From an uncultured Clostridia bacterium (lineage in GTDB: Bacteria; Bacillota; Clostridia; Oscillospirales; Ruminococcaceae), in assembly GCA_946498095.1 (NCBI GenBank), contig CAMMMX010000006.1, forward strand, positions 51,116 to 115,115: DNA of 64,000 nucleotides. The letters are read 5' to 3'. Within the stretch, counting starts at the first letter, position 1. Every line of letters begins with the position of its first letter. A model generated the notes under the pieces. The model had not been told where the DNA came from, ran no database searches, and saw nothing but the letters and a program-made list of their open reading frames with translations. Of this stretch, positions 54,022 to 62,740 are shown in pieces. A program made the position numbers and the translations under genes.

Positions 54022-54891
54022 ATGGAGACAAAAAATCTTTTTCCCCGCACAAACGTCGGCGGAATATCGCTTTCCCGCATGATTATCGGCACCAACTGGC
54101 TTTTGGGCTGGAGCCATACCGGACCAGCGGCCGACAAACGAATTACCGAAACGCACCGCTGCGGCAAGGACATGTTCCCTGTACTCGCAGCCTTCCTCGA
54201 AAACGGCGTCGATACGTTGATGGGACCGTTGAGCCAGAACCCTGTCATGGTGGACGCGGTGCGTTATGCCGAGGACCGGACTGGGAAAGGTATCCACATC
54301 GTCGACACCCCAATCATCGACGTGTCAGACAGCGCGAAGGCGCGCGCCGAGGCGCAGGAATGTTTCCGGGAAAGCGCGCGCATCGGGGCGGAAATCTGCC
54401 TCATTCACCACTCCAGCTGCGAAAAGCTGGTGGATAAAATCAGCGAATCGATCCCTCGTCTCGACGACTACACCCGTATGATTCGTGACGCAGGGCTGGT
54501 GCCTGGACTGAGCGCGCATATGCCGGAAATGGTTGTCTTTTCCGACAAAAACGGCTACGATGTGGAGACGTACATCCAAATCTACAACTGTATGGGCTTT
54601 CTCATGCAGGTGGAGATCGAATCGGTGGCGCATATCATCAATCACGCCAAAAAGCCGGTAATGACCATCAAGCCGATGGCTGCCGGACGCTGCACGCCTT
54701 ACGTGGGCCTCAATTTCGTTTGGAACACCATCCGTGACTGCGATATGGTTACGGTCGGCTGCTTCTCCGCAGAGGAAGCCTACGAAGATATCGAAATCTC
54801 CCTCGCTTCACTGGAGCATCGTTTTCCCGAGATTGGAAAGCGATCCAGTCCCAATGAGAACCAGGCCGCGTTTGGTACCAGGAATCAATAA
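54022..54891 (+). CDS. TIM-barrel protein of unknown function
   Basis: 289 residues from ATG 54022 (GGAGGG 7 bases upstream). Many short alpha/beta units: NGVDTLMGPLSQ, EICLIHHSS, KPVMTIKPMAAGRCTP and a C-terminal GCFSAEEAYEDIEISLASL, giving an (alpha/beta)8 impression with acidic Asp/Glu at strand ends. It resembles aldo/keto reductase-like or sugar-phosphate barrel proteins but has no clear catalytic set I can assign. Part of the galM-distal trio. Confidence 0.6.
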   Translation: METKNLFPRTNVGGISLSRMIIGTNWLLGWSHTGPAADKRITETHRCGKDMFPVLAAFLENGVDTLMGPLSQNPVMVDAVRYAEDRTGKGIHIVDTPIIDVSDSAKARAEAQECFRESARIGAEICLIHHSSCEKLVDKISESIPRLDDYTRMIRDAGLVPGLSAHMPEMVVFSDKNGYDVETYIQIYNCMGFLMQVEIESVAHIINHAKKPVMTIKPMAAGRCTPYVGLNFVWNTIRDCDMVTVGCFSAEEAYEDIEISLASLEHRFPEIGKRSSPNENQAAFGTRNQ

Positions 54892-54926
54892 AAGGGAACG
54901 CGAGGCTTTGTCCCCGTGTTCCCTTT
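54891..54926. terminator. Hairpin at the end of the barrel gene
   Basis: AAAGGGAAC-GCG / CG-T-GTTCCCTTT 12-bp stem overlapping the stop codon; weak T run only on the minus strand. Confidence 0.55.
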
Positions 54927-54987
54927 CTATCCGAATCCATACTTGCCTTACGTAGCCCTTGCGGTATGTGCCGCATAAGGAGGCGCT

Positions 54988-55854
54988 ATGCGTAGTTTCA
55001 TACACGCCTATCATATTGACTGGACGGTACCCTCGTTGGCCTATAAAAGCCCGCCGGACCGTCATATGCCGGACTTTGAGCTGCTGACTGCGGCACTGTC
55101 GGTATTATGCTGGCAGCGCCACTCCGGCCCGGTAACGCTATGCACCGATCGGCAAGGCAAGCGCTTTTACACGGAAAGTGGCCTTTCCGCGCTGTACGAG
55201 GGTGTCGTCTGGGACTGCCTTCCATCCGACTCACCCGGCTTTGATGTCCGTTTTTTTTGGGCGGGGGGAAAGCTGCTCGCGCTGGATCATCTGTCCTATC
55301 CCGCCTGCATCATTGACCGCGACCTCATCGTCTGGCAGGACATTTCCGCCGACCTTGCCCCCTTCGATGCCGCCGGTATCCACAAGGAGGAGGCTGTCCC
55401 GCCTGCCTATCCCGACCCACGTACGTTTTGTTACCGCCCTGACGCGGACTATCATCCTCCGGATGAAGCGTTGCTGTGTCTGCCGGCGCTCAATACGGCG
55501 CTTTTATATCTGCGTGACGCTACCTTTGCCCGAAGTTATCAAAGCGAAGCTCTCTCCTTTATGCGAAGCACTCTGCCCGACGATCCGGTAACCTACATGG
55601 TCTACGCTGAGCAGCGTCTGCTGCCGGTCTGTGCACAGCGTCAGGACGTACCCTGGGGTGCGCTGAAATCGCTAAGCGACTTACAAGGGCCACAACGGCG
55701 CTTCACCCATCTGTGGGGCTACAAGGAGACACTACGGCGTGACGCGTCGGCGCGGGCGAACTTCTGCGCCGCTTGTCTGCGCCGAATCCGCCGCGACTTT
55801 TCCGGGTGGGAGGACGCTGTCCGATACGCCCTGCAATATTGCCAAAGGACGTAG
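54988..55854 (+). CDS. DUF6734-like glycosyltransferase-fold protein
   Basis: 288 residues; AAGGAGG 5 bases before ATG. N-terminal FIHAYHIDWTVPSLAYKSPP, then a Rossmann-like segment with TLCTDRQGKRFY and a DRD-type motif (IIDRDLIVWQDI), similar to GT-A nucleotide-sugar binding sites. I think of DUF6734, whose members are probable glycosyltransferases, but I cannot confirm. Membrane segments are absent. Placed with galM and two other unknown genes. Confidence 0.5.
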   Translation: MRSFIHAYHIDWTVPSLAYKSPPDRHMPDFELLTAALSVLCWQRHSGPVTLCTDRQGKRFYTESGLSALYEGVVWDCLPSDSPGFDVRFFWAGGKLLALDHLSYPACIIDRDLIVWQDISADLAPFDAAGIHKEEAVPPAYPDPRTFCYRPDADYHPPDEALLCLPALNTALLYLRDATFARSYQSEALSFMRSTLPDDPVTYMVYAEQRLLPVCAQRQDVPWGALKSLSDLQGPQRRFTHLWGYKETLRRDASARANFCAACLRRIRRDFSGWEDAVRYALQYCQRT

Positions 55855-55948
55855 GGCGCGACACCTCCGTCGCTCCGTAACAGCACGACGCCCCTTGATC
55901 CCCCTTGCCGTGCCTACAACCACATCTCAACGCGTGCGAGAACGCCGG

Positions 55949-55977
55949 ACGCGTATGGCATGCGGGCTCAGCCCGCC
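55949..55977. repeat. Third, diverged copy of the 7.3-kb repeat end
   Basis: ACGCGTA...GCGGGCTCAGCCCGCC, 29 bp, same length and same ends as 7462-7490 with 7 mismatches. The GCGGGCTnAGCCCGC palindrome is shared. Confidence 0.65.
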
Positions 55978-56004
55978 GTCGCTGCATACCGGATATGGCA
56001 AAAC

Positions 56005-56031
56005 CGGGGGACCTTTTCTAGGTCCCCCGGT
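56005..56031 (-). terminator. Terminator of the sigma-fusion gene
   Basis: CCGGGGGACC / GGTCCCCCGG stem with 7-base loop; minus-strand read continues with TTTTG. Confidence 0.8.
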
Positions 56032-56040
56032 CGGTCAAAG

Positions 56041-57672
56041 TTATTTCTCCAGCTCCATATAGACGCCTTCAGCTGCGTACGGCTGATTCGGCGTGGTGAG
56101 CGCACCGGACGCAATACAGGCTTCAATGGTTTCGCTGAGCAGACGGAAATCCGTCATTTGGCTGAATAGAGCATACTCGCTGATCAAATGGGCGGGGATG
56201 GTTCTGCGAATGAACTCCGCCACCTGCCCGGCGATTGCATCGGCAATGTCCGCACAACGCTCCGCCGCCGTGGACGCCAGCGACCAGAACGCATCTTTGT
56301 CCGCGCCATTGACAACCACAAATTTCGGATATAGCTTGCCGTCCTTCTTACGCAGGTAACCGTTCTCGATCGCCTTGGCGGCGATCTCCTGCTCATCCCC
56401 GTGCAGCGATGCGACGTCCAGTCCGCCGACGGCACGAAGCGTCAGCATCAACTGCGGATCCTGCGAAAGGTTGTGCCCACAGTGGAAATGCGCCTGCAGT
56501 CTGTTGCCGTAGGCATTCGAGATGAACACCCAGCTGTAGCCGCAGAGGTTCTCCGCTGTGACACCGTCACAGCCGTAGAAACCCATGTCCAAGGACTCTC
56601 CCGGCTTCATAGCGTAACCCACAGTCGAAAAGGGCCGATTTGCCGGCTCGACGTCAGCGAAATACTTCTCTTTCAGGAGCGCCGTCACCATATCGCTAAG
56701 CGTCCACACCGTCCGGTTGACCAAACACCAACCAACGAAGGCGACGTCGCTTTGCGGGCTGAGGAAGGGGAAGGAGAGGATACGCTCCCGATTGTCCTGC
56801 AGGAATCGCTGGAAACGCGCGCTGAAGTCAGCGGCATGTGCCCGGAAAATTTGCTCCGCCGCGCGGTATTCGTCCATATCGAAAATGAGGATGTTGGCGA
56901 TGTACCTTCCGTCGTCCGTTTTGCGCAGCAGGCCGTACTCGCCGTTTTCGCCACGGCACTGGATGTCCAGCTCCTCCTCAATGAAGGGCATCGCCACGCC
57001 GAGCTCTTCGGACAGTTCCTTGGCGGTGCGGGCCTTGTTTTTGCACAGGTAGACGAGGTTCTGCGACAGCGCCCGTTCCGCTTTCACGCGCGGGTCGTTG
57101 CCGATGGGGCTACCATTGCCGATGAAAGACATCGCAATGGGCCTCAGGGTGACTGCTGTTTTCTCCATTTTACTGACCTCTTTCCGTATCATATTGCGAG
57201 CGGAGAAAAGCCTTTGCTTGACGGCGGTCTCAGAAATGCCAAGCGCAGACGCAATGTCGGACACTTTTTTGCCGTCCAGGTAGTACATGACCATCACCTC
57301 GCGGTAAATCCGCGATAGGAAGGCGATCTCTTGCAGGATGCGGCGGACCTGTCCCTCATCGGCTGTGGCCTCGTCCAGCGCTGCGATGAGGTCGCTGCTG
57401 GTAAGGGTGTCCGGGAGGGCGGCGAGACTTTCGCTGTCTCGACGGCGCTTTTCGCAAAAGTCGGCGTAAACCCGTGCCGCCACCTTCCATGCGAAGGCGT
57501 AAAAGCGCTCGACGTGTGCGCCGCGGCGCAGGCTCTTCAGGATCGAAAAAATAATGTCCGAGCACAGATCCTCCGCCTCTTGAGACGTGTTGCAGCGGCG
57601 GTACGCGTAGCCGTAAAGCTTGTCCAAAAAGGATTTGTCCGACAACGCCTGCAAAGCTTTCTCCGTATCCAT
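56041..57672 (-). CDS. ECF-type sigma factor fused to a large C-terminal domain
   Basis: 543 residues from ATG 57672 (GGAG 9 bases upstream). Residues ~10-75 are sigma region 2 (LYGYAYRRCNTSQEAEDLCS then RFYAFAWKVAARVYADF), and ~110-165 region 4 (SRIYREVMVMYYLDGKKVSD, ISETAVKQRLFSARNMI). These are normal ECF ends. From ~195 to ~255 lies a winged-helix-like part (ALSQNLVYLCKNKARTAKEL), and 260-543 is a long extra domain with acidic and aromatic residues, no membrane helix. Most ECF factors are 170-200 residues, so this is a one-protein sigma plus sensor or regulator. No anti-sigma gene is adjacent. Ends at a strong terminator. Confidence 0.82.
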   Translation of the reverse strand: MDTEKALQALSDKSFLDKLYGYAYRRCNTSQEAEDLCSDIIFSILKSLRRGAHVERFYAFAWKVAARVYADFCEKRRRDSESLAALPDTLTSSDLIAALDEATADEGQVRRILQEIAFLSRIYREVMVMYYLDGKKVSDIASALGISETAVKQRLFSARNMIRKEVSKMEKTAVTLRPIAMSFIGNGSPIGNDPRVKAERALSQNLVYLCKNKARTAKELSEELGVAMPFIEEELDIQCRGENGEYGLLRKTDDGRYIANILIFDMDEYRAAEQIFRAHAADFSARFQRFLQDNRERILSFPFLSPQSDVAFVGWCLVNRTVWTLSDMVTALLKEKYFADVEPANRPFSTVGYAMKPGESLDMGFYGCDGVTAENLCGYSWVFISNAYGNRLQAHFHCGHNLSQDPQLMLTLRAVGGLDVASLHGDEQEIAAKAIENGYLRKKDGKLYPKFVVVNGADKDAFWSLASTAAERCADIADAIAGQVAEFIRRTIPAHLISEYALFSQMTDFRLLSETIEACIASGALTTPNQPYAAEGVYMELEK

Positions 57673-57862
57673 GATTTTTGCTCCATTCATGAATGTTACA
57701 CCCATATAGTCGGCGGGATTTTGACACGGTTAGGGGTAGGGCAAATTTTTCTAATGATGAAATGACATTGCGTCAAACGGTTGCGGATCCACGCGCACTT
57801 CCCCAGCGTCCCCCTTTACAGGACGCACCCTCAGCAGGGGGGAGTGATGTCCCTCACAAACA

Positions 57863-57894
57863 AAAAGGACGCGGCAACAAAGCCGCGTCCTTTT
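57863..57894 (-). terminator. pgsA terminator
   Basis: AAAAGGACGCGGC / GCCGCGTCCTTTT perfect 13-bp stem overlapping the pgsA stop codon by two bases; TTTTTGTTTG follows on the minus strand. Confidence 0.9.
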
Positions 57895-58477
57895 ATGCCG
57901 CGCTGTCCTTCTTCTTCGCATCAGCCTTGCGGTGCATCCGATGAAAAACCGGGATGTAGAGGACGAAGGAAAGAGCTAAGAAAAAACCAGAGACCAGCAT
58001 CAGCGTCACATGCAGCACCCTGTTCTGCACCGGCGACGCGATCATCACGAACATGGCGACGTAAAACACAGCCGTCGAAAGTTTTCCAAACCACATCGCT
58101 CCGTCCAGTTTTGCACCTTTGCGCAACAGCAGCAGGTCGTTGATGCCCATATAAAGTTCCTTGACAGCAAATAGCGCTAGTAGAAAAACCATCCCCTTAA
58201 TACGGAACGCCAGACAAATGACGATCGCCGCCTGCAACAGCTTGTCCGCCAGCGGGTCGATCAGCTTTCCCAGCTCGGTCACCATACCGCAGCGGCGGGC
58301 AATCTGTCCGTCAAGAAAGTCGGTCAGGCCGCACAGCAAGATAATACCGCCGCAAAGATAGTATTGCGCCTGCGTCCGCGCTGTAAGATAGCAAACGGCA
58401 AACACCGGCACCAGCAAAAGGCGCAGATAACACAAAAGGTTCGGCGGGTTCAGCGCTTCCTTCCGGGTAATTTTCAT
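57893..58477 (-). CDS. pgsA: CDP-diacylglycerol-glycerol-3-phosphate 3-phosphatidyltransferase
   Basis: 194 residues. Carries the CDP-alcohol phosphotransferase signature D-G-x2-A-R-x8-G-x3-D-x3-D: GLTDFLDGQIARRCGMVTEL then GKLIDPLADKLLQ. Six-odd membrane segments. Makes phosphatidylglycerol phosphate. Next to the cardiolipin synthase gene, which uses its product, so the two form a membrane-lipid pair. Confidence 0.95.
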   Translation of the reverse strand: MKITRKEALNPPNLLCYLRLLLVPVFAVCYLTARTQAQYYLCGGIILLCGLTDFLDGQIARRCGMVTELGKLIDPLADKLLQAAIVICLAFRIKGMVFLLALFAVKELYMGINDLLLLRKGAKLDGAMWFGKLSTAVFYVAMFVMIASPVQNRVLHVTLMLVSGFFLALSFVLYIPVFHRMHRKADAKKKDSAA

Positions 58478-58740
58478 TGTGATGTCCCATCCTTTCAGTG
58501 GCGGATTTCCCCGCTATTTTGTCCTTTCACGGCAGGGATTGTCGATCACTGTCCGAGCCAAGCGCACAAAAACGCTTGTGTCTTTGACGTTTTCTCTGCG
58601 CTTCCCAGACGTTTGGCCCTTTTGCAGCTGCCAGCCAATGCCACAACCGCGTTTTAGTAGCATCGGAAAACAATGCCTCGCCGCGAAGCAGTTGCCGATC
58701 CAAAACCAGCGACTTCCTTTTACAAACCCTTACCCGCAAT

Positions 58741-60276
58741 TTACATCAGTGGTGCAAACATCCGCAGGACGCTGCGTGCCGCCTTACGGTACCATTTCAC
58801 ATGACGCGCCTGCTCTAGGGTGATCTCCTGACATTTCTCCTGTGTGGCAAGGAAATCGTCCCGTACCTGAAGCACACTGTTTGTCCTGTACAGCCAAACA
58901 CCGCACTCGAAGTGTAGGTAGAGGCTGCGGTAATCGAGGTTTATCGTACCAACCACGCCATACTCGTCGTCGACAGCAAAAGTTTTCGCATGAATAAACC
59001 CCGGCGCGTATTCATATATTTTGACGCCGCTCTCCAAAAGCACCTCATAGTAGGCACGCGTTACTGCGTGGACGTACCACTTGTCCGGAATATGCGGCGT
59101 GATAATCCGCACATCCACACCCGACTTGGCTGCATTGGACAGTGCGGTGACCATCTCATTGTCGATAATCAGGTAGGGCGTAGTGATATAGACATACCTC
59201 TGGGCTTTGCTGATGAGATTCATGTAAACCGTCTCGCCCGTTGCCTCTCCATCGAGCGGGTTGTCGGTAAAGGGCTGAACAAATCCGTCGGTTTCCTGTA
59301 CGCTTTCCTGATGAATATGCGGCCGGTACTGCTCAAAATCCTCGTCCTCTTTGGTGATAAGATCCCACATCGTCAGAAACATCACCGTCAGGCTCCACAC
59401 CGCGTCCCCCCTAAGCAGGATAGCCGTATCCTTCCAATGGCCATGCTTGGGGTAAGCGTTGATATACTCATCAGCCAAGTTTATGCCGCCGGTAAAACCG
59501 GTATGCCCGTCGATCACACAGATCTTGCGGTGGTCACGGTTATTGAAGCGGGAAGTTAGTACCGGCAGGAAGGGATTAAAAATACGGCACTTGATGCCCA
59601 GCTTCTCCAGCTTACGATCATAACGGTAGGGAAGTGTCATCATGCTTCCCATATCATCGTACAACACCCGCACATCCACACCCTCTCGGGCTTTCTGTAC
59701 CAGGATGTCCAGAATCGTATTCCACATCTTTCCTTCCTGCAGGATAAAATACTCCAGGAAGATATAATGCCGCGCCTTTTTCAGTTCCTGCACCATGCGC
59801 TCAAACTTAATTTCCCCCAGCGGAAGGTATTCCGACGAAGTGTTCTTATACGGGGGAGACATGGAAGAACGCTCTATATAACGTGACTGCACCACGGCGC
59901 TGCCGTCCAGCGCGGCAATCTCGTCCAGCACCGGCTGTGACTGAACCGTCGCTGCCTTGGTTTTTTGTTCGATGGAGTCGTACTTGGCTTTTTCCCGCCG
60001 GCTCAGATGGTTGGCGCCAAATAACAGGTAGAACAGCGCCCCAAAAATGGGCAGCAGCATAATGACGACAATCCAGGCAATCTTATAACCCGGGTTGCTC
60101 TTGTCGTTAATAATGAACAGCACCAACGCCAAGCCCAATACAGTACCTATGGTGTAAAGAAAAATAAAATACTGGTTGAACTTCCATACGGTAAAAAATA
60201 TCAGCGCCAGCTGTAGCACCAGCATCAGCGCAATCAGCACCACGCGGTGAAAAATCATTTTTAAAAACTGAACCAT
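58741..60276 (-). CDS. cls: Cardiolipin synthase
   Basis: 511 residues. Two N-terminal membrane helices (IALMLVLQLALIFFTVWKF and FLYTIGTVLGLALVLFII plus IAWIVVIMLLPIFGALFYLL) then two HKD phospholipase D motifs: HRKICVIDG (His249) and HAKTFAVDD (His429). It joins two phosphatidylglycerols to cardiolipin and glycerol at the membrane. Same strand as pgsA and upstream of it with a 263-base gap. Confidence 0.96.
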   Translation of the reverse strand: MVQFLKMIFHRVVLIALMLVLQLALIFFTVWKFNQYFIFLYTIGTVLGLALVLFIINDKSNPGYKIAWIVVIMLLPIFGALFYLLFGANHLSRREKAKYDSIEQKTKAATVQSQPVLDEIAALDGSAVVQSRYIERSSMSPPYKNTSSEYLPLGEIKFERMVQELKKARHYIFLEYFILQEGKMWNTILDILVQKAREGVDVRVLYDDMGSMMTLPYRYDRKLEKLGIKCRIFNPFLPVLTSRFNNRDHRKICVIDGHTGFTGGINLADEYINAYPKHGHWKDTAILLRGDAVWSLTVMFLTMWDLITKEDEDFEQYRPHIHQESVQETDGFVQPFTDNPLDGEATGETVYMNLISKAQRYVYITTPYLIIDNEMVTALSNAAKSGVDVRIITPHIPDKWYVHAVTRAYYEVLLESGVKIYEYAPGFIHAKTFAVDDEYGVVGTINLDYRSLYLHFECGVWLYRTNSVLQVRDDFLATQEKCQEITLEQARHVKWYRKAARSVLRMFAPLM

Positions 60277-60565
60277 CAGCCGCCCCTTTCCAGCTGCATC
60301 CGTCCATCAGCTTCCGACTGAAAGCCGGGAATCTCGACAAAATTCATACTTTTATAGTGTAGCATATTTTTATGAAACAGGCTAGGGGTTCTGAGGCACG
60401 TTCCTGAACATTTTTGTTGTGGCATGTGAAAAAAACAATAAAGGAAGGGAGGAGCACACCATAGGCCATTTATACATTAGCCAATGCAAATCCCTATACT
60501 TTACTACAAATTTTGCATTATAATGGTAACAGATGGCTGCCATTCATAACTCCAGGAGGAATAAG

Positions 60566-60841
60566 ATGCTGAAGATTCGAGTACTGGAGCTGCTGCGCGA
60601 ACGCGGCAAGTCCAATTACTGGCTTTACAATCAGCTCGGAATGAGTAGCGAAAATTTTAAACGGTTGGCTCAAAATCAGACGACCGGGATATCCTACAGG
60701 ATTTTGGAAGACATCTGCTGTATACTGGAATGCGGACCCGGCGATCTCTTTGTCCTCTCGGACGATCCGCCTGAAAATGAATCTGTAGAGGCACAGGAAC
60801 ATCAGGACGCTGAAAACGGGAAAGGACAAATGAAGCAATGA
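60566..60841 (+). CDS. XRE-family HTH regulator, first of an overlapping pair
   Basis: 91 residues from ATG 60566 (CAGGAGGAAT 7 bases upstream). HTH_26-like domain: LKIRVLELLRERGKSNYWLY, NQLGMSSENFKRLAQNQTTG, then an acidic Glu/Asn-rich tail. A TATAAT with a TGC extension (60519-60524) is the likely promoter. Its stop overlaps the next ATG (ATGA at 60838), so both are translationally coupled. Confidence 0.85.
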   Translation: MLKIRVLELLRERGKSNYWLYNQLGMSSENFKRLAQNQTTGISYRILEDICCILECGPGDLFVLSDDPPENESVEAQEHQDAENGKGQMKQ

Positions 60842-61128
60842 TTGGCGATCTAGGCGATAAGCTGCGGCGACTGCGCGGAGAAAAGCATTTGACGCAGGAG
60901 ACTGTTGCACGCAGAATCGGTATTTCCAAGGCCTCTGTAGCTGGGTACGAAGCGGGAACAGTCACGCCCTCCGCGGAGGTGCTGCTTGCGCTTGCACATC
61001 TTTACAATGTCTCCAGCGACTACCTGCTTGGTTTGGACAACCGCAACTACATCAACATTGACGGGCTTTCCACCTCGCAGGAATCATTAATACGAGCGCT
61101 GGTGGATCAGCTGAAAAAAGTCCCCTAA
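60838..61128 (+). CDS. XRE-family HTH regulator, second of the pair
   Basis: 96 residues. Cro/C1-type: KLRRLRGEKHLTQETVARRI then GISKASVAGYEAGTVTPS, YNVSSDYLLGLDNRNY, with a short tail. Starts in the last codon of the upstream gene (ATGA overlap). Two consecutive XRE repressors translated together may form a heteromeric or sequential switch. A terminator-like stem at 61155 separates it from the convergent ribbon-helix-helix gene. Confidence 0.9.
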   Translation: MIGDLGDKLRRLRGEKHLTQETVARRIGISKASVAGYEAGTVTPSAEVLLALAHLYNVSSDYLLGLDNRNYINIDGLSTSQESLIRALVDQLKKVP

Positions 61129-61154
61129 CCGCACTGAGAAAACATATATGAAAT

Positions 61155-61198
61155 GGAAAGTCGCCAGACGGGTATCAGTTCCCGTCCGGCGACTTTCC
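61155..61198. terminator. Two-way terminator between XRE2 and the RHH gene
   Basis: 17-bp stem with one mismatch (61155-61171/61182-61198 region) around TATCAGTT. Overlaps the end of the convergent RHH gene. Confidence 0.75.
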
Positions 61199-61390
61199 GT
61201 CTTCCTGTCCGGCATCTTGCTCCCTTTGCTTGACGTCCTGCATCGCAACACGCAATGCTTCATTGGCAAAGGCGTTGAAGGAAATATCCTTTTCTTGGGT
61301 AAACCGCTCTATTTCGTCAAGCAGGAACTCCGGTACCCGTATCGTTTTTGTAATTTTTGCTTCTCTGCGTGGAAAGACATATCTTGGCAT
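61175..61390 (-). CDS. Ribbon-helix-helix (CopG/Arc-type) regulator
   Basis: 71 residues. MPRYVFPRREAKITKTIRVP then EFLLDEIERFTQEKDISFNA and FANEALRVAMQDVKQREQ: a short beta strand followed by two helices, as in Arc/CopG DNA-binding proteins. The C-terminal ~20 residues are charged and disordered. Convergent with the XRE pair; could be an antitoxin-type or gene-copy regulator, but no toxin gene is adjacent. Confidence 0.8.
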   Translation of the reverse strand: MPRYVFPRREAKITKTIRVPEFLLDEIERFTQEKDISFNAFANEALRVAMQDVKQREQDAGQEDGKSPDGN

Positions 61391-62230
61391 ATTTCATCAC
61401 CTTCTGATTCTATTATGCCATAAAAACAGTTTCAAAGAAATATTCATATATGTATTAATTTTGCAATACAATTTGTGTGTTGTGTTTTTTCAACCTTTTA
61501 TCGTATAATAATAGGTGTAAACAACACCCTTGTCTTTGGTTGCACCAACGGCGAACCCTTTGTTGCCGGTAGGCAGGTTGTTTCTGTTTACATGCGCTGT
61601 GGGAATATCCGCAGCGCCTTTTTATTTTTCTATGATGCAAAAGGATTGTGGGACACAAAGTAATCCGGCATCTATTTTAATTTGTACGGCCTGCCTTGGA
61701 TCAATGCATTCTTTTTTACACGAAAAGAGTGATATAAAAGCATATATCATTAGTAATATAGTGAATAATATGTGAAATATTGTATTTTAATTCCATTTTT
61801 ATTCATGTTATAACGTAAATAAAACTGTCTTAATCTTAAAGAAAAGCTCCTTCTTCTTTTGGAAAGGAGAAAATAGGATAATCAAACAACGTAATTTCTG
61901 TAGAACTGTTTGTTTGACAGCAAGCTTTTCACTCCCTGCCCGCATTTTTTTCGATGGAAAGCCGGTCATGATGTTTCACACCACCTACCGACAAAACAGT
62001 CTCCTCATTTGGCAAATACGCGTCCCTTTTGGATGGTGTCAACAACATCGGGTAAGAGTTACCCTTTTTGGGAGACCAGCCATCATGCATTTTATTGTGC
62101 ATGTTTTCTTTTCATTATTTTCTGTAAGTCAGGCGGATAGCGCTATTTTCAAATTTTTATATATTTGTTCAGGTAAACATGAAACATTTTCTTTCCGTGT
62201 ATTGTATTGTTTGTGAGAGGGGATGTCAAG
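61391..62230. other. 840-bp region with a small RNA candidate upstream of the ECF operon
   Basis: Very AT-rich. Contains the RNA candidate 61516-61629. Two other frames (61910-62140, 61914-62216) are open but have no start site or protein-like composition. TTGACA at 61913 has no suitable -10 box. Confidence 0.5.
61516..61629 (+). ncRNA. Candidate small RNA with intrinsic terminator, ~115 nt
   Basis: Likely promoter: TATAAT at 61504-61509 with TTGTGT at 61480-61485. The RNA would carry TGTAAACA (61516-61523) pairing with TGTTTACA (61585-61592), small inner hairpins (GGTGT/ACACC, TTGG/CCAA), and end with GCGCTGTGG/CCGCAGCGC plus TTTTTATTTTT (terminator 61594-61629). No protein frame with a ribosome site. 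No family recognised. Confidence 0.5.
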
Positions 62231-62740
62231 ATGGACAGGGAGGCCGCAGAGATAAGTTTTCGAAAAACGGTTGACACTTACGGCGATATGGTGTACCGCT
62301 TAGCTGTCCTGTACCTCAAAAACCGCGCCGACGCGGAAGATCAGGTACAGGAGACGTTTTTGACTTTGCTACGCAAACAACCGCAGTTTCAGTCCTCGGA
62401 ACATCTGCGCGCATGGCTCATGACTGTCACGGCGAATGGCTGTAAGAACCAGCTTCGATCGCCGTGGAAACGCCTTACTGCGGTCCGGGAAGACATATCC
62501 CACTTCACGGACAGCAACTGTCAATCCGATGCCGACGACCGCCTCGACGTCGTCCAGGCGGTACTGCGGCTGCCTGTTAAATACCGCTCCGTTATATACC
62601 TATACTATTATGAAGGGTATTCTACACATCAAACGGCAAAAATCCTTTCCCGCAGTGAAGGCGCAGTCCGAACGCAGCTGCGGCGGGGACGGGAATTGCT
62701 GCGATCCATGTTGGAGGGCTTTGACGATGGAACTAAATAA
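62231..62740 (+). CDS. ECF-type sigma factor
   Basis: 169 residues from ATG 62231 (GAGGGG about 10 bases upstream). Sigma region 2: YGDMVYRLAVLYLKNRADAE, DQVQETFLTLLRKQPQFQSS; region 4: LRLPVKYRSVIYLYYYEGYS, HQTAKILSRSEGAVRTQLRR. It would bring RNA polymerase to stress or envelope promoters. Its last 14 bases overlap the start of the next gene (ATG 62727), which is the likely anti-sigma factor, so the two are made together. Confidence 0.93.
   Translation: MDREAAEISFRKTVDTYGDMVYRLAVLYLKNRADAEDQVQETFLTLLRKQPQFQSSEHLRAWLMTVTANGCKNQLRSPWKRLTAVREDISHFTDSNCQSDADDRLDVVQAVLRLPVKYRSVIYLYYYEGYSTHQTAKILSRSEGAVRTQLRRGRELLRSMLEGFDDGTK

Noticed and set aside
58527..58739. 70-codon minus-strand frame between cls and pgsA
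   Set aside because: TTG start without a ribosome site, no family, high Arg/Lys content; likely chance.
61475..61663. Short frame over the small RNA candidate
   Set aside because: The region shows a terminator and stems, and the frame has no ribosome site.
61914..62216. 100-codon frame before the ECF sigma gene
   Set aside because: TTG start, no ribosome site, AT-rich non-protein-like sequence.
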